From the NCBI GenBank assembly GCA_965112965.1, contig CBCOTE010000025.1, forward strand, positions 1-64,000: a stretch of DNA of 64,000 nucleotides. Reading direction: 5' to 3'. This document shows positions 28,410 through 39,993 of the stretch, piece after piece. Source of the DNA: CBCOTE01 sp965112965 (GTDB lineage Bacteria > Desulfobacterota > Desulfovibrionia > Desulfovibrionales > Desulfovibrionaceae). A model generated the notes under the pieces. That model ran no database searches and was not told where the DNA came from. It saw nothing but the letters and a program-made list of their open reading frames with translations. The translations under genes were made by a program, and so were the position numbers. Each line of letters begins with the position of its first letter. The stretch's first letter is position 1.

Positions 28410-28944
28410 TCTAATTTCCTTTTTTGTACTGCGGATGATACTAAGTATGCCGTAGCTATTGAACCAAGCATTATCCGCAGCCTGAGATAAAGCCAAACCC
28501 AGACCTTTACAGGCCGATCCCAGCAGGTAATAGCCATTGGTGCCAAGCATTACCAGAGATGCAGATTTATGCAGGCTGCAGTGGCATTGGGCTTGAAAAA
28601 TTCACATCAGATATCTTTTTCATTGCAGTGATAATAGCTGGAAACACGGAATAAACTTAGACAAAATAAGAACGGCCAAATCGGTCCAAAATGATGTCAA
28701 TCAGGACTTAATTAAGCACATAAACTAGACACAGAACAATATCCTCCTGATGAACATCGACCTTAAGGTCGCCCTTACAGGTAAGAGATAGATCAAAGAT
28801 AGTCCAGAAAGCGACGATAATTAGCATGTGATCGGCAAAAAACATACTATTCTTGATATATACCCGGAGCCGTCGAGAGTGAGTGAGACAGCGATGTCAG
28901 TCTCATTGATATTCACGATTGAATGAGGCGGTACGAGACTTCAT
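28410..28944 (-). pseudogene. hisB: hisB remains (imidazoleglycerol-phosphate dehydratase)
   Basis: On the minus strand from 28944: MKSRTASFNRE, then DHMLIIVAFWTIFDLSLTCK, then GDLKVDVHQEDIVLCL (family: GDLxVDxHHxxEDxxLxLG), and near 28540 LGTNGYYLLGSACKGLGLAL, which corresponds to the YGxNxHHxxExxFKxxxxAL ending. The metal-binding histidines are substituted, and stops and frame changes interrupt the sequence, so no enzyme can be made. Together with the hisA remains 0.8 kb downstream on the same strand this is a dead histidine operon. Confidence 0.75.
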
Positions 28945-29064
28945 CGCAAAGATATGTTTCATTTTTCTATTCAGATCAAAAACCAAATACAGCTAGAGAT
29001 AATACGACAAACCGATTTTTAGCCTTATGAACAGTTTTTATTTAAGTAACCGGTCACTAATCAG

Positions 29065-30849
29065 CTACAGAGGCTTGAGCACAATATTCTTCACAAACAG
29101 TAGTACCAACTTAATGATAATGCCTGTATCCACGAAAAGGCCACGCCGGGCGTTCCAAAGACGTTCCAACTCTCGGTGCTGCTCCGGGGAGGCCGGAAAC
29201 ATGCTCATGGCATCCCAGGGTTGAATGAGCCCAGCTGGAATATCTAAGGATAGCCGAATCCATGGATCGGGTAAGACTTTGAGTTCATCCACAAAGGCCG
29301 GCTCAGCTCCAATAAGTCGCAATCGACCAGCAGCCACGTCCAACAGGGACGGTAAATTACGTATCCATCGTTTGTCAGTACGCAGACGTCGGATAATCAC
29401 AGGCCAGGGTATGGGCTGGCCTGTGGGGTCGTCTGAATTAGAACACAACACTACCATCTCCTGCCGCTCCCAATGCGGACCAATACCCAACTTACTGCGA
29501 AGGTACAGCATTAAGAGCATGGGCCAAACTATTAGCACAATTAACATGCCTAGTGCCCGCTGCAAAAACTGGTTCGGAACGTCAAACGGGGTAGCCGATG
29601 GCACCTTGCGTAATTTTAGAGGTTTAACCAGTTGTTCATTTTTCGACTTAGCCGGCTGCAGTGGAGACTCCAGGGCCTGGGGCTGAAGTTGGGGCTGTCC
29701 GGCTGCTGTTTCAAATTCCAAAGAAAAGCTCTGCCTCTTCTCAATATCTACCAAAGTGTCGAGCGGGTCGACAACATCCTCCGACCCAGTCAAAGCCGGA
29801 TCAATGGAGTTTGTCATGACGGTAGACGTCTCCGAAAAAAACCGAATAATAGCATCAGGCCTGCCAGTAGTCAGAAACTGTGGTAGTGATTGTGGATCGC
29901 CCGCAGGCAACAACTCTAAAGTAGCCACCTTTAGCATAAACCCACCCAGCACAAAGGCTTCCACCACTACCGCACCAGGGTATACTACTGCGCCGGCAGC
30001 AGCTACGGTGTCCCTGAGTATAGCACCTTGAGCCACGCTTGTCCCGGCACCCAGCAACACATTAGGACCGACAACCGTTCCCCGGGCCACGCGACAGCCA
30101 TCGCCCAAAAAAAGCGGAGCCTGGAGGCGGGCGCTTTTATCCACCCGCGTCTCGCTGCCCAACCATATGCCATCCACTAAAGTTTCGGCCTTAAATTTAG
30201 CCAAAGGCAATCGGCCTGATAAGGCCTCCATATTGGCCCAGTGCAAGCCGGCTATATTGTCCAAACGCAACACAGCGAGATTACCAGAGAAAAAAAAGAG
30301 TCGCGCTTGGGCTTGCTTGAGGTCCTGCACCACTTCTTGGGCCCGAATTAGTCCAACCCCGCGGCCTTGATTCACCAAAGAGCGACCCAATGCCAAAGCC
30401 TTGCGTGAAAACCCTAAAATTTCAGGTACTTCTACAGATCCATTTCTGACAGGCATCAACCCGTAACTCACCGTAGCCCGGATCCGTCGATGCTCTTCAT
30501 AAAAGTCAACTAGATCACCACTCAACAACCCTAAGCATGGCAGCACGAGGAACTGCTCCCCCAACTCCCCGGCTAAAGGAATCAAAGATTCAAAAATCCC
30601 GGAAAATTTGGGAATTACCACAAATTTTAAAGTCATCCCACACGTCTCACCGTCGCTGATCTCAGCAACTCCAGGCAGCTGTCCTTCAGATAACACAAGC
30701 ACAGCCCGCTCATAACCACAGCGGGCCAGAGATGCCAAGACATGTTCCAGGATAGTCCGGCCTGCCAAGGGCAAAAAATAGAAGGGCCAGTCTAAGGCTA
30801 TAGGTCCTGGCAGGGAATCGTGATTACAACATATGATAACGGCGTCCAT
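29065..30849 (-). CDS. Nucleotidyltransferase-like, hexapeptide-repeat and sugar-transferase-like fusion
   Basis: Three parts can be seen in 594 residues. The first about 220 resemble a sugar-nucleotide pyrophosphorylase (PLAGRTILEHVLASLARCGYERAVLVL), but the glycine-rich GGxGTRL loop is missing. Residues about 230-320 form a left-handed beta-helix of hexapeptide repeats (APLFLGDGCRVARGTVVGPNVLLGAG and following). After a low-complexity linker comes a membrane helix (GMLIVLIVWPMLLMLYL) and a region like the C-terminus of polyprenyl-phosphate sugar transferases (LPSLLDVAAGRLRLIGAEPA). The catalytic loop of those enzymes is not recognisable. The probable role is envelope polysaccharide synthesis, perhaps structural or regulatory; the exact reaction is unknown. 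The ATG at 30849 has no clear ribosome-binding site; the frame opens at 30891. Confidence 0.6.
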   Translation of the reverse strand: MDAVIICCNHDSLPGPIALDWPFYFLPLAGRTILEHVLASLARCGYERAVLVLSEGQLPGVAEISDGETCGMTLKFVVIPKFSGIFESLIPLAGELGEQFLVLPCLGLLSGDLVDFYEEHRRIRATVSYGLMPVRNGSVEVPEILGFSRKALALGRSLVNQGRGVGLIRAQEVVQDLKQAQARLFFFSGNLAVLRLDNIAGLHWANMEALSGRLPLAKFKAETLVDGIWLGSETRVDKSARLQAPLFLGDGCRVARGTVVGPNVLLGAGTSVAQGAILRDTVAAAGAVVYPGAVVVEAFVLGGFMLKVATLELLPAGDPQSLPQFLTTGRPDAIIRFFSETSTVMTNSIDPALTGSEDVVDPLDTLVDIEKRQSFSLEFETAAGQPQLQPQALESPLQPAKSKNEQLVKPLKLRKVPSATPFDVPNQFLQRALGMLIVLIVWPMLLMLYLRSKLGIGPHWERQEMVVLCSNSDDPTGQPIPWPVIIRRLRTDKRWIRNLPSLLDVAAGRLRLIGAEPAFVDELKVLPDPWIRLSLDIPAGLIQPWDAMSMFPASPEQHRELERLWNARRGLFVDTGIIIKLVLLFVKNIVLKPL

Positions 30850-33800
30850 AGAATTGACAGATCTGTAAGGCAACCTAAAAAATAGACCCAAAACTACTTT
30901 AGACTAGGCCGCCTATCCAGCGATTAGCGGTAGGAAGACATTAATGACGATCAAAAAAACTCGTCCAAAAAAATCTCAGCTGCTCGTACTCGTAAATTGG
31001 AACGCAGCATGCATTGACTATAAACGCCTTGTTTCTCATCTTCTCTTTAAGTTGTTGAGTTATATATCTGACAGACTGATTGCATCCGAATATTGGCCGA
31101 TATAAGGCCCATAGCCAACTTAGCCGTCTGCAGGGCGCGGACTATAAAAACCAGTACGCATAATATTACGAGTGGCAATGACTGTGAAATTAACTTTAGA
31201 CAGATTGCCGTCCAAATTTTTCCAATTTATCAAGCTGTATACGATGGATAAGAAGAAGATATCGTCGTATTCACTCATGATAAAGGACTCCTTAATGTTG
31301 CAGCCAGGCGTATTAATCCTGGCCCGCACGATATGCGGCGGACATTACGACGATTAATGGCCAAATTCAACTTCCATAGCTTTACACAAAAAACCAGACA
31401 AAAGAAAGCCCTATCCGAAACTATTAGCCAAGTTTGCTGCTAGGCCGCCTCAGAATTAGATAGAATCTAAGGATTATACTTATACGTTGAAATCATCGCT
31501 GCCGACGGCATCGGCCCTGATTAATCAGCTTTGGTCAGTCGCTCGCATTTCACGAACCAATCTAAGTACCAAGTCACACGCTTATTCATATGGTTCAGTA
31601 GGCAATGTTCAAAATGATAATCATCAAAAAGATCAAGGATCGGCTATATGTTCAGTTCAGTGAACAAAAAAAACTGGTTTACCAGTTGCTAAATACCTGA
31701 GAGGATTTTAAAATAAAAGAACGATCATTGTAAATCTTGATCATAGTACGACTCTGAAGAAATAATCTAGACGCTTATCGCTCAGATATTAGAGTGCTCG
31801 GTAAAACCTAAAAACGACAGCGATCAACCCAGAAGCTCTTGCCTCAGGTCGTTAATACCGTCTCGGATGCCAATGAAGGCCATGTCCTAGGCCTTATCCC
31901 ACTCCGACTCCCGGCCAAAACTCGATCGAGGCCAGACGCAGGCTAGAAGCCAGTCAGCCTCTTGTCTAGATTACCGAATATTCAGATCACCGAAAAAAAA
32001 CTGATTTCGCCCGACAGCGGACAAATAGATCTAAGATAAACGCATCAAAATTAGAATTATCCGAATTAATCCACCAAAGTTCGAGATCAATTGGCTAGGA
32101 GCGTGGTTGTAAAACGATCGGCAGACCTCCAGCCCAATGATATAACCGGCATAATTGCCAATGTTTTTTCGCTGCAAGGTAGCAACTAGATTTCTAATTA
32201 TTGTAGTGACTTTTGTCTCGGACATCTATACTTCAATCATAGTCAGCCAACGTCGTCACTATCTATGTTGGCTGCTCTTATAACATGCTCGAGATCAAGG
32301 AGTACCGCCCTTTATTGACCTTGCCCCACTAAGGGCACTGAGCAGGCCTACGCTGCAACTTTTTGCTATATATTACTTGCTGCGCATTGAAATCTATCCC
32401 ACAGTACTCTTTTCTACAATGTGTCTAATTGTGAGTTCGTGTTTACTACTAAAAATAATTAAACTAACTATACTCCTACTAACAGACAGGCACATCGATT
32501 GAATCTACTTCATCATAGACCTACGTATCTGGCATAGCCTAAAAAAACCGTTATTTAGTGCTATGTAAATAATTATTTACTTGGTATTCCCTAGATAATC
32601 CGGCGAAATGCCTATAAAGAATACCTGCACATTACATGACCCTGCACTACAAGTCTGACTAGGCTTAACATTGCCTCAATGACACCCGTGACGGACGTTT
32701 GCTTATTTCTGTCCTCATTCTTCATTACGGCTAACTATTCGTGCTCGTATGGTCTGATCCGTCCTGATGCAAGCATCTGCCCTACTCATACCTAGAATTC
32801 TTGGTGTCCTAGATGCTAATTGTGGCAGCCTCCAAATATCTTTTAGACCGGTCCGTTCCGTACGTTATTCATTAACCTCTCCTCGTCCCCGGCACTTGCC
32901 ACACAAGTAACTAGACAGGAGGTGTCTCAATCACTGCTAACGCCATCCTGACACCCCACTGCCCATCCTCATAAAAAAATGCAGCAGCGTAGACGGAAGT
33001 AGGCCGCCCTACTGACGACCAAGGACAACTTTACGCTGCTATACTACAATACTATGCCTTATTTTTAGTCAATTTTTCTAGGCCAGTGGTGAATGGTTAA
33101 TGAATGACTCAACTAATCACTGTTCTAAATATCCCAACTGACACCCTAGGTCTTAGACAAGAAAAAAACAAGATTTTTTACCGACTGCTACTTCTTCGCC
33201 AGGCCCGACCATACGGCGTTCCACTTTGTCAATAACCTAAGCCTTTATTTTTTCTCCGAGATGCCCTAGCGTTCACATAGCCTTAACCGGGATATGTTTG
33301 CTCAAAAAAATATAGTCTATTTTTCTGACCTTCAGAAGCTTAAGCTATAATCTACCAGGCCTTCATCGAATTTGACTTTCTCACCACTCAACTTCTGACT
33401 CATCTTCTGCTGACCGAGCTAAGCTATCAGTCTGCTGACAGTGCTCATACTACAAGTACCAGACATAGTCTTGAGTAATGATTTTTTTGGCCCGTATTTA
33501 TCCCAATCCAACAAAATTTAAATCGAAGCCATGCTAATATTTTTATTATTTCTGCTATGACTAACGCGGAACTAAATCTAGCAGTCTTGTACAGCATGGC
33601 TATATTTCAGGTTTTAGACTTGAATGGCAACTCAATCTTCTTCAAGGCTATCAACTAGCTCTACATCAGGCCGACCTCTTTTTTGGGCTCGTCACCTAAA
33701 TCACCCAAAATATGATCAACCTATCAGTATTCCTGGTCTATTATAAAATCATGGCCTGAATCAAAGCATTAACTACAGCCTAATCTTGAAAATTCTAGCA

Positions 33801-35693
33801 TCCTACGAAACTGTTTTATATTTATTCAGATGGTACCAGGCTATAAATTGCCCCTACACCACATTTATTCCTAGCCGGTTCTTCTTGCGATATTAACATT
33901 AACATTAACATGAATATGGCCAGCATGTTTTTATAGGATTTACATCTTGATCATCAAGCCTTTCTTTTGTTCTGACCTACTAAAACCACCCCAGCTGCCG
34001 ATGAGATGCACAGGTCATCAGGAAAAAGTATCCAAAAGGCAAAGCTTCTCTGCCCAGACAAGTTGACAATTCCAGCTATTTGTACTGTATTGAAATGAAA
34101 ATCCTGGTAACGGAGGCATGCAACACAGACAAGGAACGGCTGTGGGGACAGAATAGCGTTCGATTCATTCTTGATTTTGAGCAGTGGGGTCTGCCATCTA
34201 AATAATTCTCCAAACTACTTAAAAAATATTTAATATATGCCATAAAATACCTGACTTCTATATCTACCACCTGATCCTTATACTGGACGAGGTAAAATCA
34301 ACTCTAACCTACATACACTATGATCCCTATAAACTCATATACGTAGCCCTGCATATAAAATATCTCTTGCGTATATAATATAATAAGAATTCTTCAACCT
34401 GTTCGAAATACCCGTTTTGCCTCATCAATATTCTCCTGGAATAATGTCCGGCCCTAATGACAACATAGGCATCCATCTGGGCAGGCGCCTAGTGGGCATC
34501 ATCTAGTACCGTCGGGAGAAGAATTAAAATATGGCCTATCATTACTAAAATACATCTAGTATGACTGAGACCTTGCGTTCGGACAGTGTAATCCGGAACA
34601 TAAATAAAATCATGGCCGTCAATGTACTGCACAAAACAAAGTCGTAGTGGTAGAGACAGCTGGCCATTTAGGCTTTAAAAAACACAGTACACATCTTAAA
34701 AAGTCACTAAATTCTTAATAATATCAACTAATAGCATCTATTTTTTTGATTTAGCCGAGCTTGAATACATTAATTTCTATAACTCGTTGAGGCTGGTCAT
34801 AATTTATCGTTGCCTGCAGCAACCTAGCGGCAAGGTCGATATTTATAACATATACGAATACATATTATTTTTTTTTAAAATAGCTAGTTATAGTCATATG
34901 TTACTATGCTCCCCAGGTCAAAGTCTTGATCTACCTCTCCGTGTGCAACAATCAGATTAACGATAATACCTGACCTGACAGCAGTATACGCTTCCGCTAA
35001 CCATCTTAACTGGTATCCTGTCATATTTTTTACTACCTAATCTAACCCACTGCCTAGACTAGACCAAGCAAAATCACATCAAATAACTCAATGTCTAAGC
35101 TAGCTAAGGCCTTCGCCGTCGAACATCACCTGCCTACTCCTCCAGGAGGCTGAACTGATCGTGACTGATTTCATCAATAAACTCGGCCTCTATAGAATTA
35201 TCGCTTTTATATTGACCATGTCCGCCCGGCCTTATTGAAATTGCGTCGTCTTTCTAATGGTAGACTTTCACCACCAGGAATATTTTGCTATAGTTATTCG
35301 ATAATTTAGTCTGATCCTGTCACAATTATCACTTAACTACAACTTCCAAAAAAATCTGCAAACCCAGAGAGTGCAATGACCAAGATACCTAAAAAATATA
35401 GAAATAGATCATATGCAAGCTTTATATCATGCCCAACGATGAAAAAACTTCGCATCATCGTCTATTGAATGGCAATTCTAATACCAATCTTCTTCAAAAA
35501 ATTTTGTCATTACAGGCTAATATTAATCATAATCTGTATTATGCAATCGCAAACATTATAATATGTCGCATATATAATAACTTTATCGACATCAGAACCA
35601 GATATAACTATGAGTTAGGGTTGAGTTTAGTTTTTGATTAATCTAGACTATTACCGGTGTATCCACTACAATTCTACCACCCATGAGACGCTC
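30850..35693. other. Long gene desert of decayed sequence
   Basis: About 4.8 kb without an intact gene. Apart from the coding-like fragment at 31162-31443, only short traces occur. The region has abundant A7/A8 runs and a few long T runs (T10 near 34870), a triple ATTAAC repeat at 33892-33909 and many TAA/TAG triplets. I see no RNA gene, mobile element or CRISPR array in it. Confidence 0.5.
31162..31443 (+). pseudogene. Unidentified coding-like fragment with one internal stop
   Basis: On the plus strand one frame stays open for 94 codons except for a single TAA near 31246. It reads INFRQIAVQIFPIYQAVYDG, then EEDIVVFTHDKGLLNVAARR, then INPGPHDMRRTLRRLMAKFN. The balanced composition and basic helix near the end look like true protein sequence rather than chance. 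I do not recognise the family. Confidence 0.35.
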
Positions 35694-36836
35694 ATGCCCT
35701 TAATCGAAATCATTCCCATCACCCACGGCACCTTAGATATGGAGACCTTTCTCAAGTTGCCCTGGAAGATCCAGAAACACGACCCCTGCTGGGTACCACC
35801 CATCCTATCCGAGCAACGCAAGTTACTCGACCCAGCTCGCAGCCCTTTCTTCGACCACGGTGAAGCTCAATATTTCCTCGCCCGCAAAGATGGCGAACCA
35901 GCTGGTCGCCTTTCAGTACACCTGAATCGACTCCACGATGAGCGCTACAATGATAACACCGGCTTCTTCGGCTTTTTCGAATGCATCGAGGACTCAGCCG
36001 TAGCCGCTGTTTTGCTCGAAGCCGCCGCGACCTGGCTACGTGCCCCAGGCCGGATGCGTACGCGCATCGTCGGCCCCTTAGGTTTTTCTATCTACGACGA
36101 GGTAGGCGTGCTAGTAAAAGGCTTCGACCGCATGCCAGTCATCCTTCAAACACACAATCCACCTTGGTACGACACCATACTTACGGCATGGGGCCTCACC
36201 AAGGCTATGGACTGGTACGCCCTGGGTATCTACAAAGCCAACGGTATCCTAGAAAACTTGGAAGGTCGCGCCGCTCAGATCCTACAAGACACTGCCGTAA
36301 CCATGATTAAGCCCGTTGCTGCCGACGTATTACGCCGGGCCGAAGAGATGCGTTTGCTCTTCAATGAAACATGGGAAAACAATTGGGGCCACGTACCCTT
36401 CACAAAGCGCCACTTTCATCAGATTATCTATGCGCTCAAACCATTACTCAAGATGGAACTCAACCGCTTCATCCTGGACAAAAATGACCATATTGTAGCC
36501 TTCATAATTAACATCCCTGACTTCAATTCTACTATAAAGCGCCTTAATGGCCGCCTCAATCTCATAGGCTTTATCCGCTTATTTTGCGAATCCGCCTTCA
36601 ATCGTTTCACTAAGACCCGCACTCTCATAATGGGCGTCAAACGCGAATATCAAGGCAAAAATCTCCACCATGCCATGATCAGCGATTATATAGCTTTCAT
36701 GCTTCGTCACTTCCCTCGCGTCACTTTTGACGACTGCTCCCTTATTGCCGAATCTAATAAAAGTCTTCTGCGCTCTTTACGCCCATATAAACCGGAATAC
36801 TATAAAACCTGGCGTATTTACGAACGCAGTATCTGA
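35694..36836 (+). CDS. GNAT-superfamily-like protein, about 380 residues
   Basis: The protein begins MPLIEIIPITHGTLDMETFL and carries the segment LPWKIQKHDPCWVPPILSEQ, followed by FFDHGEAQYFLARKDGEPAGRLSVHLN and GFFGFFECIEDS. This start is typical of a family of uncharacterised acyl-CoA N-acyltransferase-fold proteins widespread in bacteria. The C-terminal half (LIMGVKREYQGKNLHHAMI) holds a GNAT-like acetyl-CoA loop. No substrate is known. The start at 35694 was chosen over 35634 because the first 20 residues of the longer frame are unlike the family, although the ribosome-binding site (GAGACG) is weak. It is an isolated intact gene between two deserts, so it is probably under selection. Confidence 0.7.
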   Translation: MPLIEIIPITHGTLDMETFLKLPWKIQKHDPCWVPPILSEQRKLLDPARSPFFDHGEAQYFLARKDGEPAGRLSVHLNRLHDERYNDNTGFFGFFECIEDSAVAAVLLEAAATWLRAPGRMRTRIVGPLGFSIYDEVGVLVKGFDRMPVILQTHNPPWYDTILTAWGLTKAMDWYALGIYKANGILENLEGRAAQILQDTAVTMIKPVAADVLRRAEEMRLLFNETWENNWGHVPFTKRHFHQIIYALKPLLKMELNRFILDKNDHIVAFIINIPDFNSTIKRLNGRLNLIGFIRLFCESAFNRFTKTRTLIMGVKREYQGKNLHHAMISDYIAFMLRHFPRVTFDDCSLIAESNKSLLRSLRPYKPEYYKTWRIYERSI

Positions 36837-38700
36837 ATGGTATATTTTCGGCTGTCAGAAGGTCAGTAACTCTTAAAAAACAAATTATACAGTGACGCGG
36901 AGGCCTAAACGGAATCGTCAATATAAGATAGATAATAATAGTATAACTAGCGAGGTTTACGAAGAAATATAAATAATCAGTGTTAGTAAATCAGAATGGG
37001 AAGACATTTTCTTTCTACCTGATAGTCTTTTCAAGTCGAAGGTAACTTTGATAAAAAAATAACACCAATAACAGTGCCTCTATAATGCTACGGACGACAA
37101 TAAAAACCGAAGTAAAAAAATATTAGATAGCCACTATAAATTCGACAATTTTGCCCATAGAATAAACGATAGATTCATCTTTTGATCAACATTGCGGATA
37201 TCTTAAAAAAAGACATTAACAGCAGAATTAGTAGATTCGTTACGCAAATCAAAAAAATAGAACAAATATACCTTAGCGTATCAAGCCTGTTGTTGAACCA
37301 AATATAGTCCATGACGATTATGTTGAAAAAAGCTAGAACAAACGATAGCAAACATGATAGCAGCGAAGTCTTTTTTGAATATTGATTAGGGAACTTCTGA
37401 ATTAAATATAGCTACAAAAAAAAATAGAATCACGACAAGAAGGTAGGCTACAATAAAAATGAACAACAAGGGGGTGAATATAATCATGGTCGATACCTCA
37501 GGTCAGCTTACTAATCTAAGATAGTGTCGCTTTTTTAGCTCGACGAGACAAAAAATAGTACTGGGATTCCATCGTTTGTAGCAGATTGTGCCGCCGATAA
37601 AACCAGTAACTAGAAAAAAATATAGAGATATGATAAATCGACGATCTAGTCATAGCTACCAGGCCAGCCGAGGCGTCCGAGACAGCGATCAGAATTGTAG
37701 CCTTAGCGGCGTGCATTTTTTAGAGATGATCCGCCCACCTGGCTAAAGTCATGGCTAGGTAGATAACGACTAAGGCATTAGTAGTTAGAGATGCTGCCGA
37801 CATTGTAAAACTGAACTATTTAAATCATATGATGTTCATGTCACAAAAGGTCGCTGGCAGACCATACGATATGTAAAATTCCTGATCATAGCCGCGCCAA
37901 AGAGTCAATAATTATAGACTACTCCGCTATTCATGTACTTCACCGCGCTGTTAATAAAAGTCAAAGACATGCAACTGAATAGCTAACCACGCCTCAAATC
38001 AAGTTAGCCAAGGGTTAGATAAAAAATAATTTTAGCCGTAGAATGGCCGACGTAAACATAGGAGGAAAATAAAATTAAAATTTTTTAGATAATAAACCTA
38101 TCAACTACCTAAGCCAATATGAAGAACAGAGAATAGACAATCACAATCCAAATGATGTAGATACTAGGTCAACCATAAAAACTGCATGCTATAGTTCTAA
38201 ATATATTCTTGCTCCAAAGTGGTCACGATTAAAGCTAGGGTAGCTGAGATAAAGACAAACCCAATAGCTGTGCTATTGTTGGGTCAGGTCCTTAATCCAC
38301 GAAGCGATCGAGACGGATAGCTAAAAGTTATTATCAAGACATACAACCAAACAATAACCCGTCGACACGGACCTTATTTTTAAAAAAATCTTATAAGCTT
38401 TATTGTTCTTATCTATGGTAGCAATATGTCAATATAATTATTCAGTATATTACCCCATACTCCTGTTACCCATATTAAAATACAAAAAAAATAATACTAA
38501 TCGTAAGCCCTAACAGTCGTCCCGCCCAAAATTTATTATGAGAACAAACAATTAGTTAATTTTTATTAAAATAAGTAAGGCATAACTATTACAACATTAA
38601 GAGCTTATAACTAACTATAAAAAAACATAGTTCTGCTCTCGACATTATCCTAAAAAAATAACTAACGTATTATTTTTATCGAATATTTCAGTATTACTTT
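36837..38700. other. Gene desert with strand-biased poly-A runs
   Basis: No supported gene in 1.86 kb. I count ten runs of seven or more A on the plus strand and none of seven or more T. On the minus strand near 37380-37720 hydrophobic pieces (IIFTPLLFIFIVAYLLVVIL) suggest the wreck of a membrane protein, family unknown. Confidence 0.45.
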
Positions 38701-39978
38701 TCAATCATCAAAATTACCCTCTGGCCCTTTATACCTATAAAGTTTCGTTGCTCGCGCCCGTAACTTAGCCTCTGTCCATTCGGCTGGATCTTCAATACGG
38801 TCCACCTTAGGACCCAAGTCGTAGGAGCCCGCAGCCACTATGGCTTCAATGGCTAACGGCGCTGTATCCCGAGCATTGAAAATTTCCACCAACAACGTAA
38901 AGACGAAATCTTCTACAGCCTTAACCATGCGACAACGCACCACGGCGGACTGACCAAGGATCTTATTTTCGAAGAGCAAGTTAACTTTCTTGTAATTGCT
39001 GCCCTTGATATCATGCTCGGCCGCATACTTGCGTATCTCAGCCCACAATTCGTCCGACAGCCCTTGGCCTGAAATTTTGATGAATTCGTCCTGATCGCTC
39101 AGCTCAACATTTCCATACTCGTTCACCTTGATGCCCCAGGAGATCATCTGGAGGGCAGTGGCCACATTCGCCTTGGTAGTCCTACTTTCAGTTGCAATGC
39201 GGCGAAGTCGACCATAATTATTGCCCGAAATACCGTGTTGTGCACCCGAGACCTTATAGGGCGCCAAGGCCTGATGGATAGAGGCAGTAAGTTCAACCTG
39301 AATACCCATATCGCTGGCCTCTATACCGTGAGTAGTGCCATTATTCAGGGCAATCCAGTCAGCATAGATGCCATGGGCATTAAGACCTTTAATAAGGTAA
39401 CAGGCTTCGGCAGGAGTGGAAAGTCCGACCTTACCTTTGATCTCGCCAACTTCAGTCTCATAACCAACCCAAGCCGGCACGTAATCTTTGAGGGCAATAT
39501 TGACCAACAGATTTTCGTCATCGGTCAAATGGGAAGCATCGATGGCAATTGATGTGATCCCATAATCGAAAAGAGAAGGAATTTCTACTTTAGCCTTATC
39601 TAAATCAGCAGATGAGTTAATGCTGTAGTGATCGCAGTGTACGGCTACGGGCACAGTGATGCCCATCTCATTGCATAGAGCATCAACCTGACGGGCCACA
39701 TTCCATAGACTAGTGGAACAGTAAGCATTGGCTCCGCCCTCAGATTTAGCAATCTCAATAATTACAGCAGCGTCGGCCCGCTGTGCTGCGGCGAGCACTC
39801 CACGGATAACTAAATGACTGCGACCATTGGCCGCGATGGCCATAGCCCTGCCTTTAATCAACATAGCCCGATCAATAGCCTTACCACTGACAATGAGGGC
39901 ACGGGAATTAGGGAAGAGCTTCACTACGTTGGGCGGACGACCAATGGCCAGAGCTCGGTCGAAGAGCGAAGTTGCTAT
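38701..39978 (-). CDS. fba: Class II fructose-bisphosphate aldolase, probable ATA start
   Basis: Zinc-dependent aldolase that splits or forms fructose-1,6-bisphosphate in glycolysis and gluconeogenesis. The 425-residue form carries the metal and substrate motifs VAVHCDHYSI, IDASHL, YETEVGEIKG, LNNGTTHGIE and SGAQHGISGNN, so all ligands are present. A perfect AAGGAGGT (39986-39993) lies seven bases upstream of ATA (39976-39978), which encodes the residue just before ATSLFDRALAIG, exactly where I would expect the ATG. The frame runs on upstream to a TTG at 40017, but this has no ribosome-binding site. Either ATA is used or the upstream TTG gives a 13-residue extension that translates the Shine-Dalgarno. 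There is no other defect. It follows hypA, hypB and the mrp pseudogene on the same strand. Confidence 0.88.
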   Translation of the reverse strand: MATSLFDRALAIGRPPNVVKLFPNSRALIVSGKAIDRAMLIKGRAMAIAANGRSHLVIRGVLAAAQRADAAVIIEIAKSEGGANAYCSTSLWNVARQVDALCNEMGITVPVAVHCDHYSINSSADLDKAKVEIPSLFDYGITSIAIDASHLTDDENLLVNIALKDYVPAWVGYETEVGEIKGKVGLSTPAEACYLIKGLNAHGIYADWIALNNGTTHGIEASDMGIQVELTASIHQALAPYKVSGAQHGISGNNYGRLRRIATESRTTKANVATALQMISWGIKVNEYGNVELSDQDEFIKISGQGLSDELWAEIRKYAAEHDIKGSNYKKVNLLFENKILGQSAVVRCRMVKAVEDFVFTLLVEIFNARDTAPLAIEAIVAAGSYDLGPKVDRIEDPAEWTEAKLRARATKLYRYKGPEGNFDD

Positions 39979-39985
39979 GGGAAGA

Positions 39986-39993
39986 ACCTCCTT
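39986..39993 (-). promoter_or_regulatory. Strong Shine-Dalgarno (AAGGAGGT) before the aldolase
   Basis: A full-consensus ribosome-binding site seven bases before an ATA codon. It decides the start call: no ATG, GTG or TTG lies in frame within its range. Confidence 0.8.

Noticed and set aside
33892..33909. Three ATTAAC repeats
   Set aside because: Too short and isolated in A/T-rich DNA to interpret.
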